Source: an uncultured Desulfobacterales bacterium
Lineage (GTDB): Bacteria; Desulfobacterota; Desulfobacteria; Desulfobacterales; JAFDCJ01
Length of the DNA stretch: 44,221 nucleotides
NCBI GenBank assembly: GCA_945787595.1
Contig: CALZJV010000039.1
Location: 1-44,221 of the forward strand
Direction: 5' to 3'
Shown piece by piece: positions 1-9,032 of this stretch. Below the pieces are notes generated by a model, which was not told the DNA's origin, made no database searches, and saw only the letters and a program-made list of their open reading frames with translations. Position 1 is the stretch's first letter, and each line of letters starts with the position of its first letter. The position numbers and the translations under genes were made by a program.

Positions 1-612
1 GGGGGACAAACGCAGGTGATCCATCCTGCAGAATCACCGCCCAAAGTCCGGCCGGCAGATAACAAGGAAAATTCATTGAATCCAGCCCCGCCGGCAAAGA
101 CCTCACGGGTTCGTGTCATGGAAAAACTATCGATCCGCGATGATTTTCGGAGCGCTAAAGATGAATCGAATGCTCAGTCACCGGTGGACCTCCCCCTGAC
201 CGCAAAACCGCTTCATATGCCCCCGGCTGAACCGCCATATACCGGCTTCAACCAGGAAACATTTGGGATCGTAACAGAATCATCTTTAGGGGTAATCGAG
301 CGGCGAGATGCAGACATTCATCACAAAAACCTCCCTGCCGGGGAGATGAAACACGGCGGTGCTATACAGGAAACTCCGATTGTGGTCAGAGAAAAAGCCG
401 TGACGGATGTACCTGCTGTGGCGGCTCCCAAGAGAAAAGAGACGCTGTTCAGGTCGGAATTAATGAGACCGGCTAAACTTGTACTGAAATTATTGTCTAT
501 CGTGCTGTCCGGCCTCGTCCTTGTGTTGCTCTATATGGAAAATAAAACGGCAACGCAACGATATATTGAACAGACTGAGCACCCGCCTGCAATGCATAGT
601 GCGTTGGATTGA
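1..612 (+). CDS. Unrecognised protein with C-terminal membrane segment, 5'-truncated
   Basis: The reading frame is open from the first base, so the true start probably lies outside the window; a GTG at 16 is the first in-window candidate. About 150 residues are polar, Pro/Glu/Lys-rich and look disordered. A single hydrophobic segment follows (about residues 155-174, LVLKLLSIVLSGLVLVLLYM), then a short 24-residue tail ending HSALD. Basic residues (KRK, R) precede the segment, consistent with a single-pass inner-membrane anchor near the C-terminus and a long N-terminal region on the cytoplasmic side. I recognise no family. Nothing links it to the transporter genes downstream, which have their own promoter. 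Confidence 0.5.
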   Translation, partial: GGQTQVIHPAESPPKVRPADNKENSLNPAPPAKTSRVRVMEKLSIRDDFRSAKDESNAQSPVDLPLTAKPLHMPPAEPPYTGFNQETFGIVTESSLGVIERRDADIHHKNLPAGEMKHGGAIQETPIVVREKAVTDVPAVAAPKRKETLFRSELMRPAKLVLKLLSIVLSGLVLVLLYMENKTATQRYIEQTEHPPAMHSALD

Positions 613-920
613 TGTAAAAATCGAATTGGCCTCACACCGGTTCCAAGGCATTGCGGGCAGGTTGAACACCGAATCCTCCAAGGCGGACGTTAAGCATCGA
701 ATAATGATGTCGCTTCGATCAGCAATCTGTTTTTATATTTTTCTGTAAACCTTCCGCAATTGCCTGCTGAAACCACCGCAGCTGTTATCGGTCCATATTT
801 TCGGGTGGCCTTTCACCTACCTCGAGTAAAATTCCTTGTCGAATTGATTTAAATCCCAGACCCCCTCCAAAACGGTTAAGCATCTAAAAATATTGTAAAA
901 AAAATATAATGCATGTTTTC
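613..920. other. Intergenic region, no gene seen
   Basis: About 300 bases between the first gene and the transporter promoter. Short open frames here run over the end of the upstream gene and have no ribosome binding site or recognisable protein. The last 60 bases are AT-rich and lead into the promoter at 921-949. I see no terminator hairpin followed by a T-tract. Confidence 0.5.
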
Positions 921-949
921 TTGACAAATTTAAATCGCTACTTTATGGT
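921..949 (+). promoter_or_regulatory. Sigma-70-type promoter of the transporter locus
   Basis: TTGACA at 921-926, a perfect -35, is followed by a 17-base spacer and TATGGT at 944-949, a 4/6 match to the -10 consensus. Transcription would start near 956 and give a leader of roughly 140 bases before the binding-protein gene at 1094. The sequence around it is AT-rich, as expected of a promoter. Confidence 0.6.
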
Positions 950-988
950 AGCCGAATACCTTTCTATAAAGTGAAATCCTCACCTTGT

Positions 989-1038
989 GCTATCGGGCAA
1001 AAAAGGGGGGTGAAGGGCGATATGGAATACCCGATAGC
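989..1038 (+). promoter_or_regulatory. Structured leader element with a perfect 9-bp stem
   Basis: GCTATCGGG at 989-997 is exactly complementary to CCCGATAGC at 1030-1038 and encloses a 32-base purine-rich interior with a run of six Gs. It lies in the 5' leader of the BMP binding-protein gene, with about 50 bases between the stem and the start codon. The position suits a riboswitch or other cis-regulatory RNA. The interior does not carry the conserved loops of the classical purine riboswitch as I know them, so I do not assign a class. Confidence 0.4.
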
Positions 1039-1093
1039 CGGCGACCATCCTGGAAACAAAATTGAATCTATTAAAAAAAAAGGAGACCGTACC

Positions 1094-2080
1094 ATGAAAA
1101 AAGCCGTATGGATTGTCATGATTGTTCTATTCTCAGTTTCATTTGGATTGAATGCAAGTGCCGCAAAACCCTTTAAAATCGCCGCCATTTTTCAGACGGC
1201 CATCGAAGAGCCATGGGACGGCGTGATTCATCAGGCCTGTCTCAAAGCCCAAAAAGAATTGGGTAATATCGAATATGAATTCACTGAAAAAATTGCGGCC
1301 GCTGATTTTGAAAAGGTCCTGCGGGAGTATGCGGAGAGAGGATTTGACCTGATCGTGGGAGACGCCTTTCTGGCGGGAGAAGAGCCGGCCCGCAGGATTG
1401 CCAAGGATTATCCCGAGATTGCTTTTGCCTTCGGTTCAGAGTTCGGTCCGGTCGCACCCAATTTCTCCGTTTTTGACAACTGGATTCACGAACCTGCCTA
1501 TCTGTGCGGTGTGATTGCCGGCCGCCTTACCAAGAGCAATGTACTGGGTGTGGTGGCCGCCATCCCTATCGGAGAGGTGAATCGGCTGGTGAATGCCTTC
1601 AAAGCCGGTGCCCTCAAAGTCAACCCCAAAGTCAAAGTTAAAATATCCTACATCGGCGGATGGTTCGATCCCCCTAAGGCCAAAGAGGCGGCTATCGCCC
1701 AGATTGAGGCCGGCGCGGATCTAATCTTTGCCGAACGATTCGGGGTCTTTGAAGCCGCCAAAGAGAAGGGTGTACTTGCCTTCGGCAACATGTCGGACCA
1801 GAATGCGATGGCACCCGACGTGGTGATCACCGGACCGATCTGGGATATGTATCCCTCCATCAAATTCTGCATTGAAATGGTCCAGAAAAAAGCATGGGTG
1901 TCCATGGATCTTGGCGAATGGTCCATGATGGCAAAGGGCGGCTCCCGCCTGGCACCATTTCATGCTTTTGAAAAGACGCTGCCGGCCGCCGTTATCAAAG
2001 AGGTTCGGGATTTGGAACAGAAGATCCTTAGCGGAACTTACCGGGTTCCGGTTGATGAGCAGAAGCCGGTTTCGGATTAA
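1094..2080 (+). CDS. BMP-family ABC transporter substrate-binding protein
   Basis: Periplasmic binding protein of the basic membrane protein (BMP/PnrA-like) family, whose characterised members bind nucleosides or purines for an ABC importer. The ATG at 1094 is chosen over in-frame upstream codons because an AAGGAGA site lies just before it and a good signal peptide follows (MKKAVWIVMIVLFSVSFG..NASAA, cleavage near residue 24). There is no lipobox cysteine, so it should be a free periplasmic protein. The mature part opens with the family pattern KIAAIFQTAIEEPWDG and contains IVGDAFLAGE and the FDNWIHEPAYLCGVIAG block. The 328-aa length is normal. Genes for the ATPase and two permeases follow, and a deaminase gene downstream supports a nucleobase or nucleoside ligand. 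The exact ligand cannot be read from the sequence. Confidence 0.85.
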   Translation: MKKAVWIVMIVLFSVSFGLNASAAKPFKIAAIFQTAIEEPWDGVIHQACLKAQKELGNIEYEFTEKIAAADFEKVLREYAERGFDLIVGDAFLAGEEPARRIAKDYPEIAFAFGSEFGPVAPNFSVFDNWIHEPAYLCGVIAGRLTKSNVLGVVAAIPIGEVNRLVNAFKAGALKVNPKVKVKISYIGGWFDPPKAKEAAIAQIEAGADLIFAERFGVFEAAKEKGVLAFGNMSDQNAMAPDVVITGPIWDMYPSIKFCIEMVQKKAWVSMDLGEWSMMAKGGSRLAPFHAFEKTLPAAVIKEVRDLEQKILSGTYRVPVDEQKPVSD

Positions 2081-2166
2081 AATGGGATTGTATGTGGTCA
2101 GTGGTTTGTTGTTAGTTGTTAAAAAATCAGTTTTACCGTTAATAAATTCGCAACCCGTTTAAATGG

Positions 2167-2349
2167 TTTCAGGTGTCGGGTGTCAGGTGTCAGACCAGCG
2201 GCGGTGCTCATATGAGAATCCGGTAGGCTGAAAAGCGGCCAGTTTAATCATCATTCAACGTTCAATGTTCGGCGTTTAATCTGTTCTCTATTCCGGCCAG
2301 CGGCTGGACTGACACCTGAACACTGACACCTGAACACTGATACCTGAAA
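2167..2349. repeat. Inverted GTGTCAG-type intergenic repeat
   Basis: Repeated CAGGTGTC/GGTGTCAG units at 2167-2196 face their inverted counterparts (CTGACACCTGAACA units) at 2309-2349, about 110 bases apart. It fills most of the 350-base gap between the binding-protein and ATPase genes. No gene is seen in this gap. It could fold into a long stem in the transcript and reduce read-through from the abundant binding protein into the membrane components, but it resembles dispersed intergenic repeat debris. Confidence 0.5.
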
Positions 2350-2432
2350 CCTTGAGTCCCAATACCTCCCTCAAGAAGGAAAAGTCATATTCTATGTAAT
2401 ATTGCTTAGGATCCATCTTTGAAGTTTCTGCC

Positions 2433-3953
2433 ATGATAAATAACAAACACCCCGTCGTGACAATGTCCGGTGTCACCAAGCAATTTCTGGATACTGTTGC
2501 TAACGACAATCTAAATTTTAACCTCTATGCCGGCGAGATCTGCGCCTTGCTGGGTGAAAACGGGGCGGGCAAGACGACCCTGATGAATATCCTCTTCGGG
2601 TATTACAGCTGCGATAGTGGGCAGATTTCGATTAAAGGGGAAAAAGTAAACCTCTCCGCTCCCAAAGATGCCATCACCCGTGGTGTGGGGATGATCCACC
2701 AGCATTTTGCCCTGGTGCCTTCTCAATCCGTAATTGAAAATATCATTATCGGCACGGGTTCCGGCACAGGTATTTTTCTTGATATCAAATCCGCCCGCCG
2801 AGACATTCTTGCGCTGCAGGAACGCTTCGGTTTGCAGGTTGATCCGGACGCCAAAATCTGGACCCTGTCGGTGGGCGAACAGCAAAAAGTAGAGATTCTA
2901 AAAGCGTTATACCGTCAGGTGGACATTCTGATCATGGATGAGCCGACGGCGGTACTGGCACCGGCTGAAACCGTTGAGCTCTTTAAAACCTTGAGATCCC
3001 TTGTCAACGAAGGACGTTCGGTCGTTTTCATATCCCATAAATTAAACGAGGTCATGGATATTTCAGACCGCATCGTGGTGCTGAGGGCCGGTCGGGTGGT
3101 GGCGGAAAGAAAGACGGCCGAAACCAATTCCAGAGAGCTGGCCAATCTCATGGTCGGCAGGGAGCTTCTGGAAAATCTCGAAAAAAAGAATATCGCGGCC
3201 GGTCGACCCGTGCTGGAAATCGAACATCTCAGTGCCTTGAATGATAAAAATATAGGCGCATTGCACGACCTTAATCTTGTGGTACGAGGCAACGAGATAT
3301 TGGGAATGGCCGGTATTTCCGGCAACGGCCAGCGGGAGCTTGCAGAAATTCTCTTCGGGTTGCGGCATCCGACCAAAGGTATCGTAAAAATAAACGACAG
3401 CCCCCTTAAATTCGGCAGTCCGACATCGGCCATTCGCTTAAATATGGGAAGAATTCCGGAGGACAGGATCGATACCGGTTTAATGATGGATCTCACGGTT
3501 GAGGAGAACCTGATCCTGGAAAACCACTCATCTGCCAAGTTTCATCGCTACGGCTTGATGAAATCGAAAAAGATACGTCAGTTCAGCGATGAGCTGATTA
3601 GCGCCTACGCTATCAAGACAGCCGATCGTGACGTCGTCACCAAGAGTCTATCCGGCGGTAACCTGCAAAAAGTGATGCTGGCCCGGGAACTTGCCGGCCG
3701 GCCGACAATGGTCGTTGCCGCCCAGCCGACGCGCGGCCTCGATGTGGGTGCCATGGAATATATTCATCAGAGAATTCTGCAGGAGCGTGAAAGAGGAGCG
3801 GGCATACTCCTGATCTCGGAAGATCTGGATGAAATTTTTAACCTGAGTGACCGTATTGTCGTAATGTACGAAGGACAAATCATGGGGGAAGTCCGCTGTG
3901 AGGACACCACCCGCGAGCAGGTCGGTCTGTGGATGAGCGGGGTGAAACAGTGA
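2433..3953 (+). CDS. ABC transporter ATP-binding protein, tandem nucleotide-binding domains
   Basis: Fused double ATPase of the sugar/nucleoside importer class (RbsA/NupO-like, 506 aa, usual length). Domain 1 has a complete Walker A at residues 41-48 (GENGAGKT), the signature LSVGEQQKVEI near 145 and Walker B ILIMDEPTA near 167. Domain 2 has a degenerate Walker A (GISGNGQRELAE), the signature LSGGNLQKVMLARE near 406, and AAQPTRGLDVGA in place of a canonical Walker B. This asymmetry is normal in this family, where one ATP site is weak. It is expected to power the two permeases encoded next. The gap after the binding-protein gene is unusually long and repeat-filled, but the gene order matches BMP-type nucleoside importers. 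Confidence 0.9.
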   Translation: MINNKHPVVTMSGVTKQFLDTVANDNLNFNLYAGEICALLGENGAGKTTLMNILFGYYSCDSGQISIKGEKVNLSAPKDAITRGVGMIHQHFALVPSQSVIENIIIGTGSGTGIFLDIKSARRDILALQERFGLQVDPDAKIWTLSVGEQQKVEILKALYRQVDILIMDEPTAVLAPAETVELFKTLRSLVNEGRSVVFISHKLNEVMDISDRIVVLRAGRVVAERKTAETNSRELANLMVGRELLENLEKKNIAAGRPVLEIEHLSALNDKNIGALHDLNLVVRGNEILGMAGISGNGQRELAEILFGLRHPTKGIVKINDSPLKFGSPTSAIRLNMGRIPEDRIDTGLMMDLTVEENLILENHSSAKFHRYGLMKSKKIRQFSDELISAYAIKTADRDVVTKSLSGGNLQKVMLARELAGRPTMVVAAQPTRGLDVGAMEYIHQRILQERERGAGILLISEDLDEIFNLSDRIVVMYEGQIMGEVRCEDTTREQVGLWMSGVKQ

Positions 3954-4168
3954 TCGGTTTCAGTCCAGCCGCGGGCCTGAAAAGTCTACCCGCCTCAGGA
4001 GGGCGGCCAGTTTGATCGAATAAAAAACTTAACGGTATAAATTTTCCATTTTCTGACAGGATTAACCAGACTTCGCTAAAAAGCTTCGCCGCGGCAGGCA
4101 AGCTGGACCGGATATCGCGATACTAAACCAAAAAAATCCTGCTAATCCTGTAAATCCTGTCTAAATGA

Positions 4169-5236
4169 ATGAAGTTTCATATGAAGCTGGAAAAACGCAA
4201 ACCTTTGCCTGGCTGGGCGCGAGTCGTTATCCCGATTGCAGCGATTATCGCCACACTGATTCTTTCCGCCATCCCGATTCTGATTGCCGGCGGAAATCTC
4301 TGGCAGTCATATTATTACCTTTTTCACGGCGCCTTGGGTACCCGCTACAATCTTTTGGAAACCTTCGTAAAGGCCAGCCCGCTGTTAATGACGGGTCTGG
4401 CGGTGGCCTTTGCTTTCAGGGCCAAGTTCTGGAACATCGGTGCCGAAGGCCAGCTCTTGGCTGGTGCGCTGATGGCCACTGTGTTGGGGGTATCGCTGGG
4501 CGGGGTGCCCCAAATGATAGTCCTGCCTACTATCATCGTTGCAGGGTTCCTGGCCGGGGGCATCTGGGCTGCGATTCCGGCACTTTTGAAAACCAAGCTC
4601 AAAGTCGATGATGTGGTCTCCACCCTGCTTTTAAACTATGTCATGGTTCACATTATGGGTGCCCTCCTTTTCGGGCCGCTGCAGCAACCCGGCTCCAGCT
4701 GGCCCAGATCCTCGGCCATTGTCGAAGCTGCCACTTATCCGATTTTGATGGCACGTTCACGCTTTCACCTGGGGATCCCGCTGGGATTTCTGGCCGTGCT
4801 GGTTATCTGGTTTGTCAACAAGAAGACCACCTTTGGTTATCAGTCCCGGGCCGTGGGCGTGAATGCACGGGCCGCCAACTTCGGCGGAATCAATACCACC
4901 AAGGTGATTCTGTGGACGGCCCTGGTATCCGGTGGACTGGCCGGATTGGCCGGGGTAGGGGAGCTGTGTGCGATCCAGCGCCGTCTGATCATGGATATAT
5001 CGCCCGGCTATGGCTATTCCGGAATTGTAATTGCCATGCTGGGTAATCTGCATCCGGTTGGCGTGCTATTTTCGTCCTTGTTTTTTAGTGTGATTATTGT
5101 CGGCGCCCAGACCATGAGCCGCATGACCGGTGTTCCCACCTATATTGCCGAAGTGATTCAAGGCATGGCACTGATGGTAATGCTCATCTTCCTGTTGTTT
5201 ACGGAATACAAAATAAAGCGGGTGCGCAAGCAATGA
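4169..5236 (+). CDS. ABC transporter permease 1 (BPD_transp_2 family)
   Basis: Integral membrane permease of the family shared by branched-chain amino acid, sugar and nucleoside importers (PF02653). The 355-aa protein has a charged N-terminus (KLEKRKPLPGW) followed by about nine to ten hydrophobic segments. The region FRAKFWNIGAEGQLLAGA near residue 90 is the typical cytoplasmic-loop motif that contacts the ATPase. No strong ribosome binding site precedes the ATG at 4169, and an in-frame ATG at 4181 is an alternative. The next gene overlaps its stop by four bases (ATGA), so the two permeases are translationally coupled and should form a heterodimer. Confidence 0.87.
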   Translation: MKFHMKLEKRKPLPGWARVVIPIAAIIATLILSAIPILIAGGNLWQSYYYLFHGALGTRYNLLETFVKASPLLMTGLAVAFAFRAKFWNIGAEGQLLAGALMATVLGVSLGGVPQMIVLPTIIVAGFLAGGIWAAIPALLKTKLKVDDVVSTLLLNYVMVHIMGALLFGPLQQPGSSWPRSSAIVEAATYPILMARSRFHLGIPLGFLAVLVIWFVNKKTTFGYQSRAVGVNARAANFGGINTTKVILWTALVSGGLAGLAGVGELCAIQRRLIMDISPGYGYSGIVIAMLGNLHPVGVLFSSLFFSVIIVGAQTMSRMTGVPTYIAEVIQGMALMVMLIFLLFTEYKIKRVRKQ

Positions 5237-6180
5237 GCGAGCTTTTTGATATCGCCTTTATTTCGGGGCTGATTGGCGCGACGATGCGGATGGCAACCCC
5301 GATCATATTTGCTACCCTGGGGGAGATTCTGGCAGAGCGATCCGGTGTCCTGAACCTGGGTATCGAGGGCATCATGCTGATGGGCGCCATGACCGGATTT
5401 CTGGTGACGTTTACTTCGGGCTCCATTTGGACCGGCGTGCTGGCTGCGGCCCTGGTGGGTATGCTGTTGGGGCTGCTGATGGCATTTCTGGCCGTCGATC
5501 TGGGTTTGAGCCAACATGTATCGGGGCTGGGTATTACCCTGTTTTCAACCGGACTGGCCATGTTCATTTATCGGCTGTATGTCGGATCTCCTACGGTGCC
5601 GCCAACGATCGAGCCTTTCAAGCAGATCACTCTGCCGGTTCTGTCGAAAATCCCTTTGATCGGACCGGGCCTCTTTACGCAATATTCTCTGACTTACTTG
5701 GCCTGGCTGTTAATACCGCTGATGTCGATATTGTTATATAAAACCAAACTGGGCCTGAAGATCCGAACGGTGGGTGAAAATCCGGTGGTTGCCGACACCG
5801 TCGGGGTCAATGTCGCCCTGACCCGGACCCTTTGTTTGGTTTTCGGCGGTGCCCTGATGGGTATCGGCGGCGCTTTTCTGACCTTGGCCCATCAAAATAT
5901 GTTTCTGATCGATGTGATCGGGGGCCGCGGATGGGTTGCCATTGCCATGGTCATTTTCGGCAACTGGGACCCTCTCAAAGGTGCCCTGGGCGCCCTTATT
6001 TTCGGTTTTCTGGACGGTTTGCAATTAAGGCTTCAAGGATTCGGCATCGCCATTTCCTTTCATCTTTTCCTGATGATTCCCTATCTTCTGACCATTTTGG
6101 CCCTGATCAGCGTCTCCAGGAAAGCCGCAGTCCCGGCCGGTTTGTTGAAGCCCTACAGAAGAGAGGAGAAAGGAGGATAA
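5233..6180 (+). CDS. ABC transporter permease 2 (BPD_transp_2 family)
   Basis: Second permease subunit, 315 aa, with hydrophobic segments throughout. It carries the motif LAERSGVLNLGIEGIMLMGA near residue 34, which matches the EAA-like loop of nucleoside-type permeases and parallels NIGAEGQLLAGA in permease 1. The start codon overlaps the preceding stop (ATGA). The C-terminus ends in a charged tail (KPYRREEKGG). Together with genes 1094, 2433 and 4169 it completes a BMP-type importer. The 237 bases that follow, before the deaminase gene, hold only a short GCAGCTCTGCTGC palindrome near 6266 and no gene. Confidence 0.87.
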   Translation: MSELFDIAFISGLIGATMRMATPIIFATLGEILAERSGVLNLGIEGIMLMGAMTGFLVTFTSGSIWTGVLAAALVGMLLGLLMAFLAVDLGLSQHVSGLGITLFSTGLAMFIYRLYVGSPTVPPTIEPFKQITLPVLSKIPLIGPGLFTQYSLTYLAWLLIPLMSILLYKTKLGLKIRTVGENPVVADTVGVNVALTRTLCLVFGGALMGIGGAFLTLAHQNMFLIDVIGGRGWVAIAMVIFGNWDPLKGALGALIFGFLDGLQLRLQGFGIAISFHLFLMIPYLLTILALISVSRKAAVPAGLLKPYRREEKGG

Positions 6181-6417
6181 AGAAATGCCAAAAATGTCTA
6201 AAATTAAAAAATGCCTAAAGTTAAGGTATGCTGTCGATTATAAATTTAATCAAAAGAATTCTTCGCAGCTCTGCTGCGGGGAGCTTCATTCCGATCCTTA
6301 ATTTTAGTCAATTTAGTCATTTTGAACTTTAGTCATTCACCTTAGTAGAATAGCCGGAAGTGAAAATTTAGAAATTATCTAGCCAGAAACAAATAAAGAT
6401 GCGTATTAGGAAAACCC

Positions 6418-7695
6418 ATGTTCGATCTTATCATACGAAATGCCAATCTGCCGGATGGACGGACAGGAATTGATATTGCGATTGCAAAGGGCGTGGTAAC
6501 AGATGTCGCCGCTAAGCTTGATGCCAAAGCTCAGCGGGAAATCGATGCCACCGGGCGGCTGGCGTCACCGCCTTTTGTAGACAGCCACTTTCACCTGGAT
6601 TCGACGCTGACCTACGGCCGGCCGCGGGTGAATGCGAGCGGTACCCTGTTGGAGGGCATCGAGCTTTGGGGAGAGCTGAAACCGGATCTGACGGTTGAGA
6701 ATATCAAAGCCCGTGCTATCAAACTGTGTCACTGGGCGATTGCCCGCGGTACCCTGGCGATTCGCAGCCACGTGGACGTCAGTGATGATCGTCTGCCGGC
6801 CGTCAAGGCCCTTTTGGATGTGCGCCAAGAAATCAAACCATACATCGATCTACAATTGGTGGCCTTCCCCCAGGATGGTTATTTGCGCTACCCCGGCAGC
6901 GCTGATAATCTGAAACGAGCACTGGACTTGGGTGTTGATGTCATCGGCGGGATCCCCCATTTTGAGAGAACCATGGCGGACGGGGCTGCTTCGGTCAAAG
7001 CCCTGTGTGAACTGGCCGCTGACCGCGGCCTGCGGGTGGATATGCATTGCGATGAAAGTGATGATCCCCTTTCGCGCCACATCGAAATGCTGACCTTTCA
7101 AACCCAACGGCTGGGTCTGCAGGCACGGGTTACCGGTTCGCATCTGACATCCATGCACTCCATGGATAATTATTATGTCAGCAAGCTGATTCCCCTGATG
7201 GCCGAAGCGCGGGTGCATGTGGTGGCCAATCCCTTGATCAACATCACGCTTCAGGGGCGTCATGACACCTATCCGAAACGGCGCGGCATGACCCGGGTGA
7301 AGGAGTTGATGGAAGCCGGCATCAATGTGGCCTTCGGGCAGGATGCCCTAATGGATCCCTGGTACAGCTTCGGCTCCCACGACATGCTGGAAGTCGCCCA
7401 TATGGGTCTGCATGTGGCCCAGATGACCGGGGTTGATCAAATGCGACAGATCTTCGAGGCGGTGACCTATAATGGCGCCAAAGTGATGGGGTTGGAAGGT
7501 TACGGCCTTGAGCCGGGGTGCCGGGCGGATATCGTTATTCTCCAGGCGGCTGATACGCACGAAGCCTTGCGGTTGAAGCCGGCCCGTCTGTTTGTCATCC
7601 GCCGCGGGAAGATCATTGCGCAAACACAGCCGGTGGTTAGTCATGTGGAACTGGAAGACCAAAATATCGAGGTGGATTTTAGGCTTCCAGATTAA
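6418..7695 (+). CDS. Cytosine-deaminase-like amidohydrolase (CodA family)
   Basis: Metal-dependent amidohydrolase, 425 aa, aligning with E. coli CodA along its length from memory: SHFHLD (metal ligands H57, H59), HVDVSD, LQLVAFPQ, the DMHCDE block (H210, E213), H242 in SHLTSMHS, and DTYPKRRGMTRVKE. It probably deaminates cytosine, isocytosine, isoguanine or a related base in the cytoplasm. The last metal-ligand region reads FGQDALMDPW where CodA has a GHDD-type sequence. The metal-binding Asp (D309) is kept, but the following Asp is Ala310 and the preceding His is Gln. The second Asp lies in the substrate pocket, so the substrate may differ from cytosine. It lies just downstream of the importer genes on the same strand, which suggests it processes an imported base. 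Confidence 0.85.
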   Translation: MFDLIIRNANLPDGRTGIDIAIAKGVVTDVAAKLDAKAQREIDATGRLASPPFVDSHFHLDSTLTYGRPRVNASGTLLEGIELWGELKPDLTVENIKARAIKLCHWAIARGTLAIRSHVDVSDDRLPAVKALLDVRQEIKPYIDLQLVAFPQDGYLRYPGSADNLKRALDLGVDVIGGIPHFERTMADGAASVKALCELAADRGLRVDMHCDESDDPLSRHIEMLTFQTQRLGLQARVTGSHLTSMHSMDNYYVSKLIPLMAEARVHVVANPLINITLQGRHDTYPKRRGMTRVKELMEAGINVAFGQDALMDPWYSFGSHDMLEVAHMGLHVAQMTGVDQMRQIFEAVTYNGAKVMGLEGYGLEPGCRADIVILQAADTHEALRLKPARLFVIRRGKIIAQTQPVVSHVELEDQNIEVDFRLPD

Positions 7696-7784
7696 GCCGC
7701 AAGCGGCTGTCTGAAGGGCCAGGAAGCTTGGAGGCCAGAAGGCTGGAAGGCCTAAAAGCTTACCAATAATGCACTCCGCAAAAC

Positions 7785-8040
7785 TTCCAAGCCTTTCATC
7801 ATCCCATTTCCAGGCCTCTGCTCTCCCCAGCTTCCTAGCTTCTCAGCTTCTAAACTTCCCAACTTCTCTGCTTCTAAACTTCCCAACTTCTCTGCTTCTA
7901 AACTTCCAAGCCTCTCAGCTTCTAAACTTCCCAACCTCTTATCTTCTCACCTTCCCACCTTCTCAACTTCTTAATTCCAGTGTCTCTCATCCTCCCAGCC
8001 TCATAGCCTCCCAACCTCCCAGCGTCCTCGCTTCCCAGCC
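7785..8040. repeat. Low-complexity tandem repeat of about 25 bases
   Basis: A pyrimidine-rich stretch in which units such as CTTCTAAACTTCCCAACTT recur imperfectly, clearest at about 7830-7950 and degenerating on both sides. Frames on both strands stay open only because the repeat lacks stops, giving monotonous LGSLEAEK or LLNFPTS peptides. It separates the convergent deaminase and phosphoribosyltransferase-like genes, where read-through from both sides would meet. A gene here is not credible. Confidence 0.7.
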
Positions 8041-8042
8041 GT

Positions 8043-9032
8043 CTACGGTCTCAAGTATCGTTTCAATTCTTTAAAGACTTCCGGATGTTCGGTCTCAAAG
8101 CGGGTCAGGAAATGCTCTGATCGCATAATCGGACTCCAGAGCGAGAAATCCTCGCGGTCGAAGTCCATTCCCACAGCCAGCATGTCACTAAAGGTTTCTA
8201 TCAGATGATCCTCGGGTTTGTAAATGGAGTCGCCGATATCGCCCACCCAGCAAAGCGGCGTTTCCTGATAACGGTCTTTGAGATCATGGTAAAAATGATG
8301 GGTAACAATGGTGTGCGGCTGCAGGCCCAGATCGGTGAAGGGCATGGTGACACCCTGTTCGGCCACCTCGATCAGCGCCCCATTGTAGACGGGCACAAGT
8401 TCGACCCCTGCATCTTGGCAGAGCCGACAGATGCCCTCCAATCCCTCCAGGCTGGCGCACACCGGAAAGAGAAATATTTTCCTGGGCTTGTGATAACCGA
8501 GCGCCTCTTCGACAAAATAAGTCAGGGTCTGGCCGGAGGCGATGCATTCCTCCATGACGATCCAGGTATCGTCCTGCCACCATTCTCCCACAAAAGACGT
8601 TTCGACGATGTCCCAGCCGCGAAATTTTGCCTTGTCTTCCACCCGGGTCAGCTTTATGTAGGTGGTGTCGAGCAGTTCGGGGCGCTGGAGCGGGGGATTG
8701 GCGTCTAATAGATCAAGTGGACGACCACCCCAAAGGATGACAAACTGGGCCAGACGTCCCTCGAACATGCGCTCGAAAAGGCGAATCATATCATGGCCGA
8801 TCTCTTTGATCATTAAAAATTTTTCAGGTCCGCAGGACTGACGGCTGAGTAAAAATTCTTCACCGGCCCCCCGGCCGGGAAAATCGACCACATAAATCCT
8901 TTCCGGCAGGCACCTGGCTTTAAATGCCTCATGCCTGGTAATTCCCTTTACCAGCCAAATATCTTTGCCGCCCCGCGACATCACGATCTCTCCAATGTCT
9001 TCGAGGTAAATCCGGTTCCGATCCGTTTTCAT
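8043..9032 (-). CDS. Phosphoribosyltransferase-like protein
   Basis: A 329-aa soluble protein. The ATG at 9032 is preferred over an upstream in-frame start because AAGGAGGG lies at ideal distance before it. The central segment TWIVMEECIASGQTLTYFVE (about residue 160) resembles the PRPP-binding loop of type I phosphoribosyltransferases, in which two acidic residues precede an (A/S)(S/T)G(G/Q)T loop. The downstream ..KIFLFPVCASLEGL strand-turn fits the same fold. The family length is larger than a minimal enzyme, so extra N- and C-terminal regions are present. It converges on the deaminase gene and lies beside a nucleobase importer, so a salvage role (base plus PRPP to nucleotide) is a reasonable inference, not demonstrated. 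A stretch WGGRPLDLLD near residue 110 is not assigned. Confidence 0.6.
   Translation of the reverse strand: MKTDRNRIYLEDIGEIVMSRGGKDIWLVKGITRHEAFKARCLPERIYVVDFPGRGAGEEFLLSRQSCGPEKFLMIKEIGHDMIRLFERMFEGRLAQFVILWGGRPLDLLDANPPLQRPELLDTTYIKLTRVEDKAKFRGWDIVETSFVGEWWQDDTWIVMEECIASGQTLTYFVEEALGYHKPRKIFLFPVCASLEGLEGICRLCQDAGVELVPVYNGALIEVAEQGVTMPFTDLGLQPHTIVTHHFYHDLKDRYQETPLCWVGDIGDSIYKPEDHLIETFSDMLAVGMDFDREDFSLWSPIMRSEHFLTRFETEHPEVFKELKRYLRP

Noticed and set aside
970..1093. Longer N-terminus for the BMP protein from 971
   Set aside because: The extra 41 residues would hide the signal peptide, and the ribosome binding site lies just before 1094.
7752..8074. Long open frames across the pyrimidine-rich repeat on both strands
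   Set aside because: They arise from repeat units lacking stops (LGSLEAEK/LLNFPTS), not a real protein.
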